DNA of 55,898 nt from Bacteroides sp. (lineage in GTDB: Bacteria > Bacteroidota > Bacteroidia > Bacteroidales > Bacteroidaceae): positions 1 to 55,898 of the forward strand of contig DXWV01000083.1 in the NCBI GenBank assembly GCA_019416685.1, read 5' to 3'. Shown piece by piece: positions 8,284-17,140 of this stretch (position 1 is its first letter; every line of letters begins with the position of its first letter). Under the pieces are notes generated by a model. The model searched no databases and was not told the origin of the DNA. It was given only the letters and a program-made list of their open reading frames with translations. The position numbers and the translations under genes are program-made.

Positions 8284-9306
8284 ATGGGATTATTCTCTTT
8301 TACACAAGAAATAGCGATGGACTTGGGAACTGCCAACACCATCATCATTACCAATGGTAAGATTGTGGTGGACGAACCGTCAGTGGTAGCTTTGGACCGT
8401 CGTACTGATAAGATGATTGCCGTGGGTGAGAAGGCAAAGATGATGCATGAGAAAACTCACGAAAATATACGTACCATCCGTCCGCTTCGCGACGGTGTTA
8501 TTGCTGATTTCTATGCCTGTGAACAGATGATGCGCGGACTTATCAAACAGGTGAATACCCGTAGCCACTTATTCTCTCCTTCTCTTCGTATGGTTATCGG
8601 AGTGCCTTCGGGCAGTACGGAGGTTGAACTTCGTGCTGTTCGTGACTCTGCAGAGCATGCCGGAGGACGCGATGTCTATCTGGTATTCGAACCTATGGCG
8701 GCGGCTATCGGTATTGGTATCGATGTAGAGGCACCCGAAGGAAATATGATTGTTGATATAGGTGGCGGTTCTACTGAGATTGCGGTTATCTCATTGGGAG
8801 GTATTGTTTCTAATAACTCCATCCGCATTGCAGGTGATGACCTTACTGCTGATATTCAGGAATACATGAGCCGTCAGCATAACGTGAAGGTGAGTGAACG
8901 TATGGCAGAGCGTATCAAGATTAATGTAGGTGCCGCCCTTACCGAGTTGGGTGATGATGCTCCCGAAGATTATATCGTTCACGGGCCGAATCGTATTACA
9001 GCACTTCCGATGGAGGTACCTGTATGCTATCAGGAAGTGGCACACTGTCTGGAGAAATCGATCTCTAAGATTGAAACTGCCGTGTTGAGCGCATTGGAAA
9101 ATACACCTCCTGAATTGTATGCCGATATCGTTCACAACGGAATTTATCTGGCAGGTGGTGGTGCATTGCTCCGTGGGCTTGACAAACGTCTGACGGACAA
9201 AATTAATATTCCTTTCCATATAGCCGAAGATCCTCTTCACGCAGTGGCAAAAGGAACAGGAGTGGCGTTAAAGAATATTGATCGCTTCTCATTCTTAATG
9301 AGATAA
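8284..9306 (+). CDS. mreB: Rod shape-determining protein MreB
   Basis: Actin-like ATPase that polymerises under the inner membrane and organises lateral peptidoglycan synthesis. 340 aa, the typical length. It shows the actin-fold phosphate and adenosine motifs: MDLGTANT near the N-terminus, FEPMAAAIGIG, VDIGGGSTEIAVI, and LAGGGALLRGL near the C-terminus. It heads the mreB-mreC-mreD-PBP2-rodA cluster. The ATG follows a repeat-rich leader with no clear Shine-Dalgarno sequence, common in Bacteroidota. Confidence 0.97.
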   Translation: MGLFSFTQEIAMDLGTANTIIITNGKIVVDEPSVVALDRRTDKMIAVGEKAKMMHEKTHENIRTIRPLRDGVIADFYACEQMMRGLIKQVNTRSHLFSPSLRMVIGVPSGSTEVELRAVRDSAEHAGGRDVYLVFEPMAAAIGIGIDVEAPEGNMIVDIGGGSTEIAVISLGGIVSNNSIRIAGDDLTADIQEYMSRQHNVKVSERMAERIKINVGAALTELGDDAPEDYIVHGPNRITALPMEVPVCYQEVAHCLEKSISKIETAVLSALENTPPELYADIVHNGIYLAGGGALLRGLDKRLTDKINIPFHIAEDPLHAVAKGTGVALKNIDRFSFLMR

Positions 9307-9329
9307 ATAATGTAATAATGTGCCAACCG

Positions 9330-9379
9330 AATAATGTGTCAATGTGCCAATTGGCATATTGGTACATTGACGCATTATT
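9330..9379. repeat. 22-bp inverted repeat between mreB and mreC
   Basis: The arms 9330-9351 (starting AATAATGTGTCAATG) and 9358-9379 are reverse complements with two mismatches around a 6-base loop. A partial direct copy (AATAATGTGCCAA) precedes them. There is no T run, so it is more likely an mRNA-processing or stabilising hairpin than a terminator. Confidence 0.7.
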
Positions 9380-9393
9380 AATAATTATTCATT

Positions 9394-10239
9394 ATGCGAA
9401 ATTTACTGAACTTCCTTCTTAAATATAATTACTGGTTCCTCTTCATTTTGCTGGAGGTGATCTGTTTTGTTCTGTTATTTCGCTTTAATAACTATCAGCA
9501 GAGTGTTTACTTCACTTCTGCCAATGTTGTTACCGGTAAGGTCTATGAGGTTTCGGGAAGTGTCTCTTCTTACTTCCATCTGAAGTCGGCAAACGAAGAT
9601 TTGCTTGATCGCAATATGTTGCTTGAGCAGCAGATAACCAATCTGGAGAATGCATTGAGAGATCGCCAGGTAGATTCTGTTACTATAAACAGTATCCGGA
9701 ATCTTGATAATAAAGAGTATCAGATATTCAAAGCGCATGTTATCCGGAATAGTCTCAACCAGGCTGACAACTACATTACATTGGATAAAGGTTCCTCTTC
9801 CGGCATTCGGCCCGAAATGGGAGTGGTAGATGGAAACGGGGTTGTGGGTATTGTTTATAAAACATCTCCCAACTATTCGCTTGTTATTTCAGTATTGAAC
9901 AGTAAATCCAGTATAAGTTGTAAAATTGCAGGTAGTGAGTATTTCGGTTATCTGAAATGGGAGCATGGTGACTCACGTTATGTTTATTTGAAAGATCTGC
10001 CCCGTCATGCCGAATTTAATTTAGGAGATACGGTAGTGACCAGTGGGTATTCCACAGTTTTTCCGGCAGGTGTTATGGTTGGTACGGTAGATGATATGTC
10101 CGATTCTAATGACGGACTGTCTTATTTACTGAAAATTAAGCTGGCTACGGATTTCGGAAAACTGAGTGATGTGAGGGTGATTGCCCGGACTGGCCAGATG
10201 GAACAGCAGGAACTTGAAAATATGAGTACGAAGCAATGA
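9394..10239 (+). CDS. mreC: Rod shape-determining protein MreC
   Basis: Bitopic inner-membrane scaffold of the elongasome linking MreB to periplasmic PBP2. 281 aa, with one N-terminal membrane segment (about 12-30), a coiled coil (about 60-95, with LLEQQITNLENAL) and the MreC beta-domain (YITLDKGSSSGIRPEMGVV, then VVTSGYSTVFPAGVMVG). The stop overlaps the mreD start by 4 bp, suggesting translational coupling. The inverted repeat just upstream separates it from mreB. Confidence 0.95.
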   Translation: MRNLLNFLLKYNYWFLFILLEVICFVLLFRFNNYQQSVYFTSANVVTGKVYEVSGSVSSYFHLKSANEDLLDRNMLLEQQITNLENALRDRQVDSVTINSIRNLDNKEYQIFKAHVIRNSLNQADNYITLDKGSSSGIRPEMGVVDGNGVVGIVYKTSPNYSLVISVLNSKSSISCKIAGSEYFGYLKWEHGDSRYVYLKDLPRHAEFNLGDTVVTSGYSTVFPAGVMVGTVDDMSDSNDGLSYLLKIKLATDFGKLSDVRVIARTGQMEQQELENMSTKQ

Positions 10240-10733
10240 TGATACACTATATACATAGGATGGGGTGGTTTGTGGGATTGGTCCTTCTTCAGGTGCTGAT
10301 TCTGAACAATGTTCATATTGCAGGCTATGCCACTCCTTTCTTATATGTCTATTTCATCTTGAAATTTGCTTCCGGCACTTCCCGGAACGAATTGATGTTA
10401 TGGGCTTTCTTCTTAGGACTAACCATAGATATATTTTCCAATACTCCGGGGATGAATGCGGCGGCAACTGTATTTCTGGCTTTTGTGCGTCCTACATTTC
10501 TGCGATTGTTTACTCCGCGTGATACATTAGACAGCATCATACCTTCCATCCGGACGATGGGGATTGCTTCTTTTCTGAAGTTTACGGTGACAAGTGTTTT
10601 TGTGCATCATCTGGTCCTGCTCACTATCGAGTTCTTTTCATTTTCCAGCATACCGCTGTTGTTGCTAAGGGTAGTAGCATGTACCCTGCTGACTGTTACG
10701 TGTATTATGGCTGTTGAAGGAATAAGGAGATAG
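10236..10733 (+). CDS. mreD: Rod shape-determining protein MreD
   Basis: Small polytopic inner-membrane protein of the elongasome. 165 aa with about five hydrophobic segments and the usual MreD pattern (GLTIDIFSNTPGMNAAATVFLAFVRP). It overlaps mreC by 4 bp and ends 2 bp before the PBP2 gene. Identification rests on hydropathy and position rather than on catalytic motifs. Confidence 0.92.
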   Translation: MMIHYIHRMGWFVGLVLLQVLILNNVHIAGYATPFLYVYFILKFASGTSRNELMLWAFFLGLTIDIFSNTPGMNAAATVFLAFVRPTFLRLFTPRDTLDSIIPSIRTMGIASFLKFTVTSVFVHHLVLLTIEFFSFSSIPLLLLRVVACTLLTVTCIMAVEGIRR

Positions 10734-10735
10734 GC

Positions 10736-12592
10736 ATGGCAAAAGATTATGTATTAGAAAAACGAAAATTTGTTATTGCGGGGACTGCTATTTGTATCGT
10801 ACTTATCTATATAGTGCGGCTTTTCTTTTTGCAGATATCTACCGATGATTATAAAAAGAATGCTGACAGTAATGCTTTTCTGAATAAGATACAGTATCCT
10901 TCGCGTGGGGCAATGTATGATCGTAACGGGAAGTTGCTTGTTTTCAATCAACCGGCATATGATATAACGATTGTTCCCAAAGAAATAGAGAATCTGGATA
11001 CACTCGATTTGTGTCAGACATTGAATATCACGCGAGAGCAGTTTCTGAAAATCATGTCCGACATGAAAGACCGTCGGAGGAATCCGGGTTACTCAAGATA
11101 TACCAACCAGGTATTTATGTCCCAGTTGTCTGCCGAAGAGTGTGGTGTATTCCAGGAAAAGCTGTTTAAGTTTCAGGGCTTTTACATCCAGCGGCGTACC
11201 ATTCGGCAGTACACCTATAATTCTGCTGCTCATGCTTTGGGAGATATTGGCGAGGTGTCAATGCGTGACATCGAAAATGACGATTATTACATCCGTGGAG
11301 ATTATATCGGTAAGCAGGGGGTAGAAAAGTCCTATGAGAAATATCTTCGTGGCGAGAAAGGGGTTGAAGTACTGCTTCGCGATGCTCACGGACGCATTCA
11401 GGGACATTATATGGATGGTCAGTTTGATCGTCCTTCCACACCGGGTAAGAATCTTACTTTAGGACTGGATATTGACTTGCAGATGCTGGGTGAACGGTTG
11501 CTGAAAAATAAAATCGGAAGTATTGTTGCCATTGAGCCCGAGACAGGAGAAATCCTATGCCTGGTTTCCTCTCCTGATTTTGATCCGCATCTGATGATCG
11601 GTCGTCAGCGTGGTAAGAATCACCTGATGCTGCAGCGGGACAAACGTAAACCTCTACTGAACCGTGCTTTAATGGGGGCTTATCCTCCCGGTTCAACATT
11701 TAAGGCTGCCCAAGCATTGACTTTCTTGCAGGAGGGGATTATTCAGGAAAACACTCCGGCATTTCCGTGTTATCATGGATTCATATATGGAAGTTTGAAG
11801 GTAGGATGCCATGCTCATGCTTCTCCGTTGCCCTTGGTTCCGGCGCTGGCCACTTCCTGCAACTCTTATTTCTGTTGGGGATTGTTTCGCATGTTTGGTG
11901 ACCGTAAGTATGGTTCGCCGCAAAATGCCATAACAGTTTGGAAAGATCATATGGTATCTCAGGGATTCGGCTATAAACTGGGAGTCGATTTGCCCAGTGA
12001 AGGACGAGGGTTGATACCCAATGCTGCATTTTATGATAAGCCTTACAAAGGGCGTTGGAATGGATTAACTGTAATCAGTATTGCCATCGGGCAGGGGGAG
12101 ATTCTGGCTACTCCTTTGCAAATCGCGAATTTGAGTGCAACGATTGCCAACCGAGGACATTTTATCACTCCACATATTGTGAAAGAGATTCAGGACAATC
12201 AGCTTGATAGTATTTACCGGACTCCCCGGGTGCCTACCATTGACCGCATACATTATGAAGAGGTTGTGAAAGGCATGCGTGCCGCTGTAACCGGAGGAAC
12301 CTGTAGAATAGCCGGTTTTATGTTTCCCGAAGGTGAGATATGCGGTAAAACGGGTACGGCACAGAATCGTGGACATGACCACTCTGTCTTTATGGGATTT
12401 GCCCCGATGAACAATCCGAAGATAGCTATTGCAGTCTATGTGGAGAATGGAGGGTTTGGTGCAACCTATGGTGTACCTATCGGTACTTTGATGATAGAAC
12501 AATATTTGAATGGAAAACTCTCTCCGGCCAGTGAGGTAAAGGCGGCAGAGTTTAGCGATAGAATTATAATGTATGGTGACGAGGAACGATAG
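10736..12592 (+). CDS. mrdA: Penicillin-binding protein 2 (elongasome transpeptidase)
   Basis: Class B penicillin-binding protein that cross-links peptidoglycan during elongation, working with RodA. 618 aa, with one N-terminal membrane anchor (about 12-32) and the PBP dimerisation domain (with RGAMYDRNGKLL). In the transpeptidase domain the active-site motifs are STFK (nucleophile Ser320), SCN (374-376) and KTGTA (538-542). All are intact, so it should be an active beta-lactam target. The 3' end overlaps the rodA start by 20 bp. Confidence 0.96.
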   Translation: MAKDYVLEKRKFVIAGTAICIVLIYIVRLFFLQISTDDYKKNADSNAFLNKIQYPSRGAMYDRNGKLLVFNQPAYDITIVPKEIENLDTLDLCQTLNITREQFLKIMSDMKDRRRNPGYSRYTNQVFMSQLSAEECGVFQEKLFKFQGFYIQRRTIRQYTYNSAAHALGDIGEVSMRDIENDDYYIRGDYIGKQGVEKSYEKYLRGEKGVEVLLRDAHGRIQGHYMDGQFDRPSTPGKNLTLGLDIDLQMLGERLLKNKIGSIVAIEPETGEILCLVSSPDFDPHLMIGRQRGKNHLMLQRDKRKPLLNRALMGAYPPGSTFKAAQALTFLQEGIIQENTPAFPCYHGFIYGSLKVGCHAHASPLPLVPALATSCNSYFCWGLFRMFGDRKYGSPQNAITVWKDHMVSQGFGYKLGVDLPSEGRGLIPNAAFYDKPYKGRWNGLTVISIAIGQGEILATPLQIANLSATIANRGHFITPHIVKEIQDNQLDSIYRTPRVPTIDRIHYEEVVKGMRAAVTGGTCRIAGFMFPEGEICGKTGTAQNRGHDHSVFMGFAPMNNPKIAIAVYVENGGFGATYGVPIGTLMIEQYLNGKLSPASEVKAAEFSDRIIMYGDEER

Positions 12593-14030
12593 TTTATGGA
12601 AAACGCTGGATTGGGTAACAATTGCTATTTACCTGCTCCTTATTATTGCCGGATGGTTCAGTGTCTGCGGAGCCAGTTATGACTATGGTGAACGGGATTT
12701 TCTTGACTTTTCTACCCGTGCCGGCAAACAGTTTATGTGGATCATCTGTTCGTTCGGTCTGGGCTTTATCTTATTGATGCTTGAAGACAGGATGTATGAT
12801 ATGTTCTCCTACATTATATATATAGGTATGATGCTTCTGCTGGTAGCTACCATATTTATCGGCAGTGATATTAAAGGTTCCAATTCATGGATCAAACTTG
12901 GGCCTGTAAATCTTCAACCGGCAGAGTTTGCTAAGTTTGCCACTGCCCTGGTATTAGCCAAATACATCAATTCTTATTCTTTTAATATAAAGAAGGGGAA
13001 ATGTTTCCTGGCACTGCTTGCCTTTATCATGCTTCCTATGATATTGATTATTTTGCAAAAAGAAACGGGATCTGCATTGGTATATCTTGCTTTTTTCCTG
13101 GTGCTTTATCGTGAAGGCATGCCGGGAGTCGTACTCTTTTCCGGTGTGTGTGCTGTTGTCTATTTTGTTGTCGGCATACGTTTTGATCAGGTATTTATAG
13201 CCGATACGCCTACTCCCATCGGAGAGTTTTCAGTTCTGTCTATGGTGTTGTTGTTTGCCGGTGGTATGGTGTGGGTTTATAGAAAGAAGTGGAAGCCGAT
13301 GCGGAATATCATTGCAGGTAGCTTGATTGTGATGATTCTTGCTTTCCTCATCTCAGAGTATATTGTACCTTTTAATTTGGTATGGGTACAATGGGGGCTT
13401 TGTGTTGCTGTGGTTGGATATCTGATGTTTCTCTCTTTGAGCGAACGCCAGAAATCTTATATGCTTATCGGATTATTTGCTATCGGGTCTGTCGGTTTCC
13501 TCTATTCCAGCGATTATGTTTTCGATAATATTCTCGAACCACATCAGCAGATTCGTATTAAAGTTGTGCTGGGTATGGAAGAAGACCTGACGGGTGCCGG
13601 GTATAATGTGAATCAGTCAAAAATAGCTATTGGCTCCGGTGGTCTAACGGGAAAGGGTTTTCTGAATGGTACACAGACAAAGTTGAAGTATGTTCCCGAA
13701 CAAGACACTGATTTTATTTTCTGTACGGTAGGTGAAGAGCAAGGCTTTGTTGGATCAGCTATTGTGCTACTGTTGTTTTTGGCATTGATACTACGGCTTA
13801 TTGCAGTGTCCGAACGACAGCCTTCTGCTTTCGGACGTGTATATGGGTATTCGGTAGTCAGTATTTTCCTTTTCCATATCTTTATTAATATTGGTATGGT
13901 ACTTGGACTGACGCCTGTCATTGGCATTCCATTGCCCTTTTTCAGTTATGGAGGTTCTTCTCTGTGGGGATTTACTATTTTGCTCTTTATCTTCCTGCGG
14001 ATTGATGCAGGACGCGGAAGGAGACTGTAA
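12573..14030 (+). CDS. rodA: Peptidoglycan glycosyltransferase RodA (SEDS family)
   Basis: Polytopic SEDS-family glycan polymerase that partners PBP2. 485 aa, longer than the roughly 370 aa of enterobacterial RodA. The extra length includes a hydrophobic central part (about 215-315). Family motifs are GSNSWIKLGPVNLQPAEFAKFA, the GAGYNVNQSKIAIGSGGLTGKGF block, PEQDTDFIF and the C-terminal PLPFFSYGGSS. The start ATG lies inside the PBP2 gene in another frame. The last 44 bp overlap the 3' end of convergent gldH. Confidence 0.95.
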   Translation: MVTRNDSLWKTLDWVTIAIYLLLIIAGWFSVCGASYDYGERDFLDFSTRAGKQFMWIICSFGLGFILLMLEDRMYDMFSYIIYIGMMLLLVATIFIGSDIKGSNSWIKLGPVNLQPAEFAKFATALVLAKYINSYSFNIKKGKCFLALLAFIMLPMILIILQKETGSALVYLAFFLVLYREGMPGVVLFSGVCAVVYFVVGIRFDQVFIADTPTPIGEFSVLSMVLLFAGGMVWVYRKKWKPMRNIIAGSLIVMILAFLISEYIVPFNLVWVQWGLCVAVVGYLMFLSLSERQKSYMLIGLFAIGSVGFLYSSDYVFDNILEPHQQIRIKVVLGMEEDLTGAGYNVNQSKIAIGSGGLTGKGFLNGTQTKLKYVPEQDTDFIFCTVGEEQGFVGSAIVLLLFLALILRLIAVSERQPSAFGRVYGYSVVSIFLFHIFINIGMVLGLTPVIGIPLPFFSYGGSSLWGFTILLFIFLRIDAGRGRRL

Positions 14031-14487
14031 TTTTGATCCCTACGTCATTGATACCTTTCAGCAGTTCATCCTGCATTCCGTGTATTATTTTAAAGGTATA
14101 ATTTCCCGGATGCCGGGCAACAGCAGAGCCGATGGGTAAAGTTGATTGAAACAAGCTTCCCCATCCGGTACCATTCCATTTACCCTCTTTGTCTGCAAGG
14201 ATAAGCAGCAGCGTATCTGTTTTCCATACCGTGCTGTCTTCAAGATTGTGACTGACTGTTAAGTAGATATTCCGGTAAGCATAATTGCTTTCATTACGTA
14301 TTTCTGCAGATAGCCGGAGTAGGGCTAACGAATCTTTGATCGGTACATTGAAAAAGAGTGTATCACTTTTCCCCCATCCCTCTGTGGGTATGGCTTGGTA
14401 AGAGTGGTACACAGTCTTTTCATTGCAAGCTACCGTCAGGCAGGCAGCCAACAGAAACCATATACTATTCCTGAGCAGGTTTTTCAT
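13987..14487 (-). CDS. gldH: GldH-like gliding-motility lipoprotein
   Basis: Small lipoprotein of 166 aa with signal peptide and lipobox (TVAC). In gliding Bacteroidota GldH belongs to the motility/type IX secretion gene set; in Bacteroides, which does not glide, its role is unclear. I chose the ATG at 14487 because it begins a proper signal peptide and follows a purine-rich GAGAGAA. A longer open frame upstream (to 14922) is only a shadow of the ricT tail. The gene overlaps the ricT 3' end by 23 bp and rodA by 44 bp tail-to-tail. The family call is from overall pattern and neighbourhood. Confidence 0.78.
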   Translation of the reverse strand: MKNLLRNSIWFLLAACLTVACNEKTVYHSYQAIPTEGWGKSDTLFFNVPIKDSLALLRLSAEIRNESNYAYRNIYLTVSHNLEDSTVWKTDTLLLILADKEGKWNGTGWGSLFQSTLPIGSAVARHPGNYTFKIIHGMQDELLKGINDVGIKITVSFRVLHQSAGR

Positions 14488-15967
14488 TTCTCTCTTTAGC
14501 TGGCTTCTCGTTATTTTGTGGTCTTTCTCCATTCTGCGGTTTTTCTCCGTTTTGTGGTCTTTCTCCGCGTCTGTCATTATTATTACGTGGACGATTGTTG
14601 TTTTTCGGTCGATCGTTACGTGGACGTTGTGGCTCACCACCATTATTGGATTGTGGTGTTTGTTGCTGTCCTTCGGTATTATTCTGTTGCGGACGGTTAG
14701 GGCGTGGCCCGTTTTCCCGTTGCGGCCGTTCCGGGCGAGTATTGCTTTCCTGCTGTGAACGGGCAGGACGATTGTTATTATCCTGTTGCGGGCGTCCTGT
14801 TCTTCCTTCACCTTCCTGTTGCGGACGGTTAGCATTGTTCTTTTTCTTCTTTCTGTTGCGGTTCGCACCTTCGGTTCCTTCTTTTCCTTCCTTTCCTTCC
14901 TTTCGGCGGCGGTCACGGTCAAAACGGGTCAGACTTTCCTGCTCTACAAGATCAACCGGCTTTTTAGGTTCCTGTTTGTGCTCTTCTTCCAGTAAATTTT
15001 CCGGTTTGACTCCTCTTTTGTTCATACCGATAACTTCAAATGCCCTTTTACCGCTAATCGTTACCAGGTTGGCAGGGAAATTTTTATCGGTAGAGTAGGA
15101 GATCTGATTACTCAAAATGTCCGCTTTGAAGAAGTAGAACGTTCCGTCTTTTGTTTCCAGTTCAATTTCTTTTGAAGGCAAACGCTTCTGTGCCTCTACA
15201 TAGCAATCTACCTCGTAGTTCAGACAACACTTCAGCTTGGCACATTGTCCGGCAAGTTTCTGCGGGTTGAGAGAGATGTCCTGATAGCGGGCTGCACTTG
15301 TAGATACAGATACGAAACTGGTCATCCAGGTGGCGCAACATAATTCACGTCCGCAAGGACCGATACCACCAATACGTCCGGCTTCCTGGCGTGCACCGAT
15401 CTGCTTCATTTCAATGCGGACACGAAATGCTTCTGCCAGTACTTTAATCAGCTGGCGGAAGTCCACTCGCTCATCTGCAATATAATAGAAAATGGCTTTA
15501 TTACCGTCTCCCTGATATTCAACGTCTCCTATTTTCATATCCAGATTCAGGCTGGAGGCTATCTGACGCGAGCGAATCATCGTAGCGTGCTCCTTAGCTT
15601 TTGCTTCATCAAACTTCTCCATATCCACCGGCTTGGCTTTACGGTAGATACGTTTGATTTCCGTATCCGGCTTAATGTTTGCTTTTCGCATTTGTAGCGG
15701 AACGAGGCGTCCGGTCAGTGTTACTACACCGATATCATGTCCCGGTGTTGCTTCAACGGCTACTATATCTCCTTTTTCCAGCTTAATTTTATTACTGTTG
15801 CGATAGTATCCCTTGCGGGTGTTCTTAAACTGAACCTCCACCATATCACTCTCCTCAGCATTGCCCGGGATATCTGCCAGCCAATCGTAGGTGTTCAATT
15901 TATTATCTTGTCGGGAGCAACTTTTACAGCAAAGGCTACCACTTCCATTATGTAACTTAAAATCCAT
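14465..15967 (-). CDS. ricT: RicT/YaaT-like PSP1-domain protein with long disordered tail
   Basis: PSP1/YaaT (RicT) family protein, 500 aa. In Bacillus RicT is part of an Fe-S-containing complex that affects RNA processing. The N-terminus has a Cys cluster (CCKSCSRQ). The PSP1 core (about 45-300) carries GIGPCGRELCC and CAKLKCCLNYE, the Cys pattern of the family. Beyond about residue 345 the protein becomes a low-complexity tail rich in Arg, Gln, Asn, Pro and Glu with repeats such as RPQQ and NGEKPQ, probably disordered and perhaps RNA-binding. The tail roughly adds half again to the usual family length. Its leader carries the 32-bp repeat also found before mreB. It lies between holB and gldH on the same strand. 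Confidence 0.85.
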   Translation of the reverse strand: MDFKLHNGSGSLCCKSCSRQDNKLNTYDWLADIPGNAEESDMVEVQFKNTRKGYYRNSNKIKLEKGDIVAVEATPGHDIGVVTLTGRLVPLQMRKANIKPDTEIKRIYRKAKPVDMEKFDEAKAKEHATMIRSRQIASSLNLDMKIGDVEYQGDGNKAIFYYIADERVDFRQLIKVLAEAFRVRIEMKQIGARQEAGRIGGIGPCGRELCCATWMTSFVSVSTSAARYQDISLNPQKLAGQCAKLKCCLNYEVDCYVEAQKRLPSKEIELETKDGTFYFFKADILSNQISYSTDKNFPANLVTISGKRAFEVIGMNKRGVKPENLLEEEHKQEPKKPVDLVEQESLTRFDRDRRRKEGKEGKEGTEGANRNRKKKKNNANRPQQEGEGRTGRPQQDNNNRPARSQQESNTRPERPQRENGPRPNRPQQNNTEGQQQTPQSNNGGEPQRPRNDRPKNNNRPRNNNDRRGERPQNGEKPQNGERPQNNEKPAKERNEKPAQE

Positions 15968-15973
15968 CTGTAT

Positions 15974-16005
15974 ATTTACGATTTAACTATTTACTATTTA
16001 CGATT
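15974..16005. repeat. ATTTACGATTT dispersed repeat before ricT
   Basis: Thirty-one of 32 positions match the reverse complement of 8248-8279. On the minus strand it ends a few bases before the ricT ATG, the same position it holds before mreB. Confidence 0.75.
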
Positions 16006-16027
16006 GAAATTACTCTTTTCTCAACTT

Positions 16028-17137
16028 TCAACTCTTTAAGAGCACGATCATCTTCAGTGAGAAGTCGAAAAATACCATTTTCGCATTCACATTCTGTTCA
16101 ATATGTTGTTGTGCTTCACTCAACTCGTCCATGATACCCATTACATTTCTTTCATTGACGAACGGTGCAAAGCGGGTCGAAAAATTCTGTTCATCCGGTG
16201 TCATATAGACTAACTCTTTCTGGTGCAGGTTATATATGAAGTTTTCTCTTATCATTCGCTGGCAGTAAGATAAGAAATTCTTCTGGCGCTCGCGCCCCAG
16301 ACCGGCCACTTGTTCACTCCATAGTTTCATTTCCCGTATTTTCCGTTGATAGGAGAGTCGCATCAGGTTGACAAAAAGTTCAAAGAATAACCGGCTCTCT
16401 TCATTCAGATGAATGGTTTCGAGTGCTTTAATGAAGCTACCGTTGGCCAGGTGAGCGATAGTAGCACTGGCCGCTTGCTGTACACCATACTTCTGTTGAA
16501 GTACCTGTGCTATGCTTGTTTCATCTATCTTGCGGATGTTGAAACGTTGTGTACGGCTCAGTATAGTTGGCAGAATCATGTCCGGTGCTTCGGATACCAG
16601 CAGAAAAACAGTCTTTTCGGGTGGTTCTTCCAAGAGTTTCAGTAACTTGTTGGAACAGGCCAATTGCATCTTTTCCGGCAACCAGATGATCGTGATCTTG
16701 AATCCGCCCTCGCTTGATTTCAGGCTGAGCTTTTTCATAATCTCGTCACTTTCTTTGGTATAGATAACGGCTTGTGCATTTTCTGCATTAATTTCATTCA
16801 ACCAATGATTGAGATTGAAATATGGATTATTTAATACCATCCGCCGCCACTCTACTATATAGTCGTCACTCCGTCCCGATTTCACAACAGGAAATACAAA
16901 GTGTACATCCGGATGTACCAGTTTGCTGAATTTTACGCATGACGGACAAACTCCGCAGGCATCCGTGGCACTACGATTGGTACAGCTGATATAGCGTGCA
17001 TATGCTAAAGCCAGAGGCAGTTTACCTACTCCCTCCGGTCCACATATGAGCTGTGCATGCGGAATACGTCCCTCGTTCACTTCCTGAATGAGTCGTTGTT
17101 TCGTTTCTTCCTGTCCGATTACGTCTTTAAAAAACAT
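16028..17137 (-). CDS. holB: DNA polymerase III subunit delta'
   Basis: Clamp-loader subunit of the replicative polymerase, 369 aa. The N-terminus is an AAA+ module with a degenerate Walker A (GPEGVGKLPLALA) and a four-Cys zinc module (CTNRSATDACGVCPSC, about 52-67). LLKLLEEPPEKTVFLLVSE and the sensor-1 stretch ILSRTQRFNIRK are typical of delta'/DnaX proteins. It starts 3 bp after the metF stop, so the two are probably co-transcribed. Confidence 0.93.
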   Translation of the reverse strand: MFFKDVIGQEETKQRLIQEVNEGRIPHAQLICGPEGVGKLPLALAYARYISCTNRSATDACGVCPSCVKFSKLVHPDVHFVFPVVKSGRSDDYIVEWRRMVLNNPYFNLNHWLNEINAENAQAVIYTKESDEIMKKLSLKSSEGGFKITIIWLPEKMQLACSNKLLKLLEEPPEKTVFLLVSEAPDMILPTILSRTQRFNIRKIDETSIAQVLQQKYGVQQAASATIAHLANGSFIKALETIHLNEESRLFFELFVNLMRLSYQRKIREMKLWSEQVAGLGRERQKNFLSYCQRMIRENFIYNLHQKELVYMTPDEQNFSTRFAPFVNERNVMGIMDELSEAQQHIEQNVNAKMVFFDFSLKMIVLLKS

Positions 17138-17140
17138 AAT

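Noticed and set aside
14488..14922. N-terminal extension of gldH to a 311-aa product
   Set aside because: The extra part is a basic low-complexity frame antiparallel to nothing but read over the ricT tail in another frame. The signal peptide begins at 14487.
14595..15098. 167-aa plus-strand frame rich in Cys, Arg, Phe and Ser opposite the ricT tail
   Set aside because: Composition is the mirror of the low-complexity ricT tail; no domain or ribosome site.
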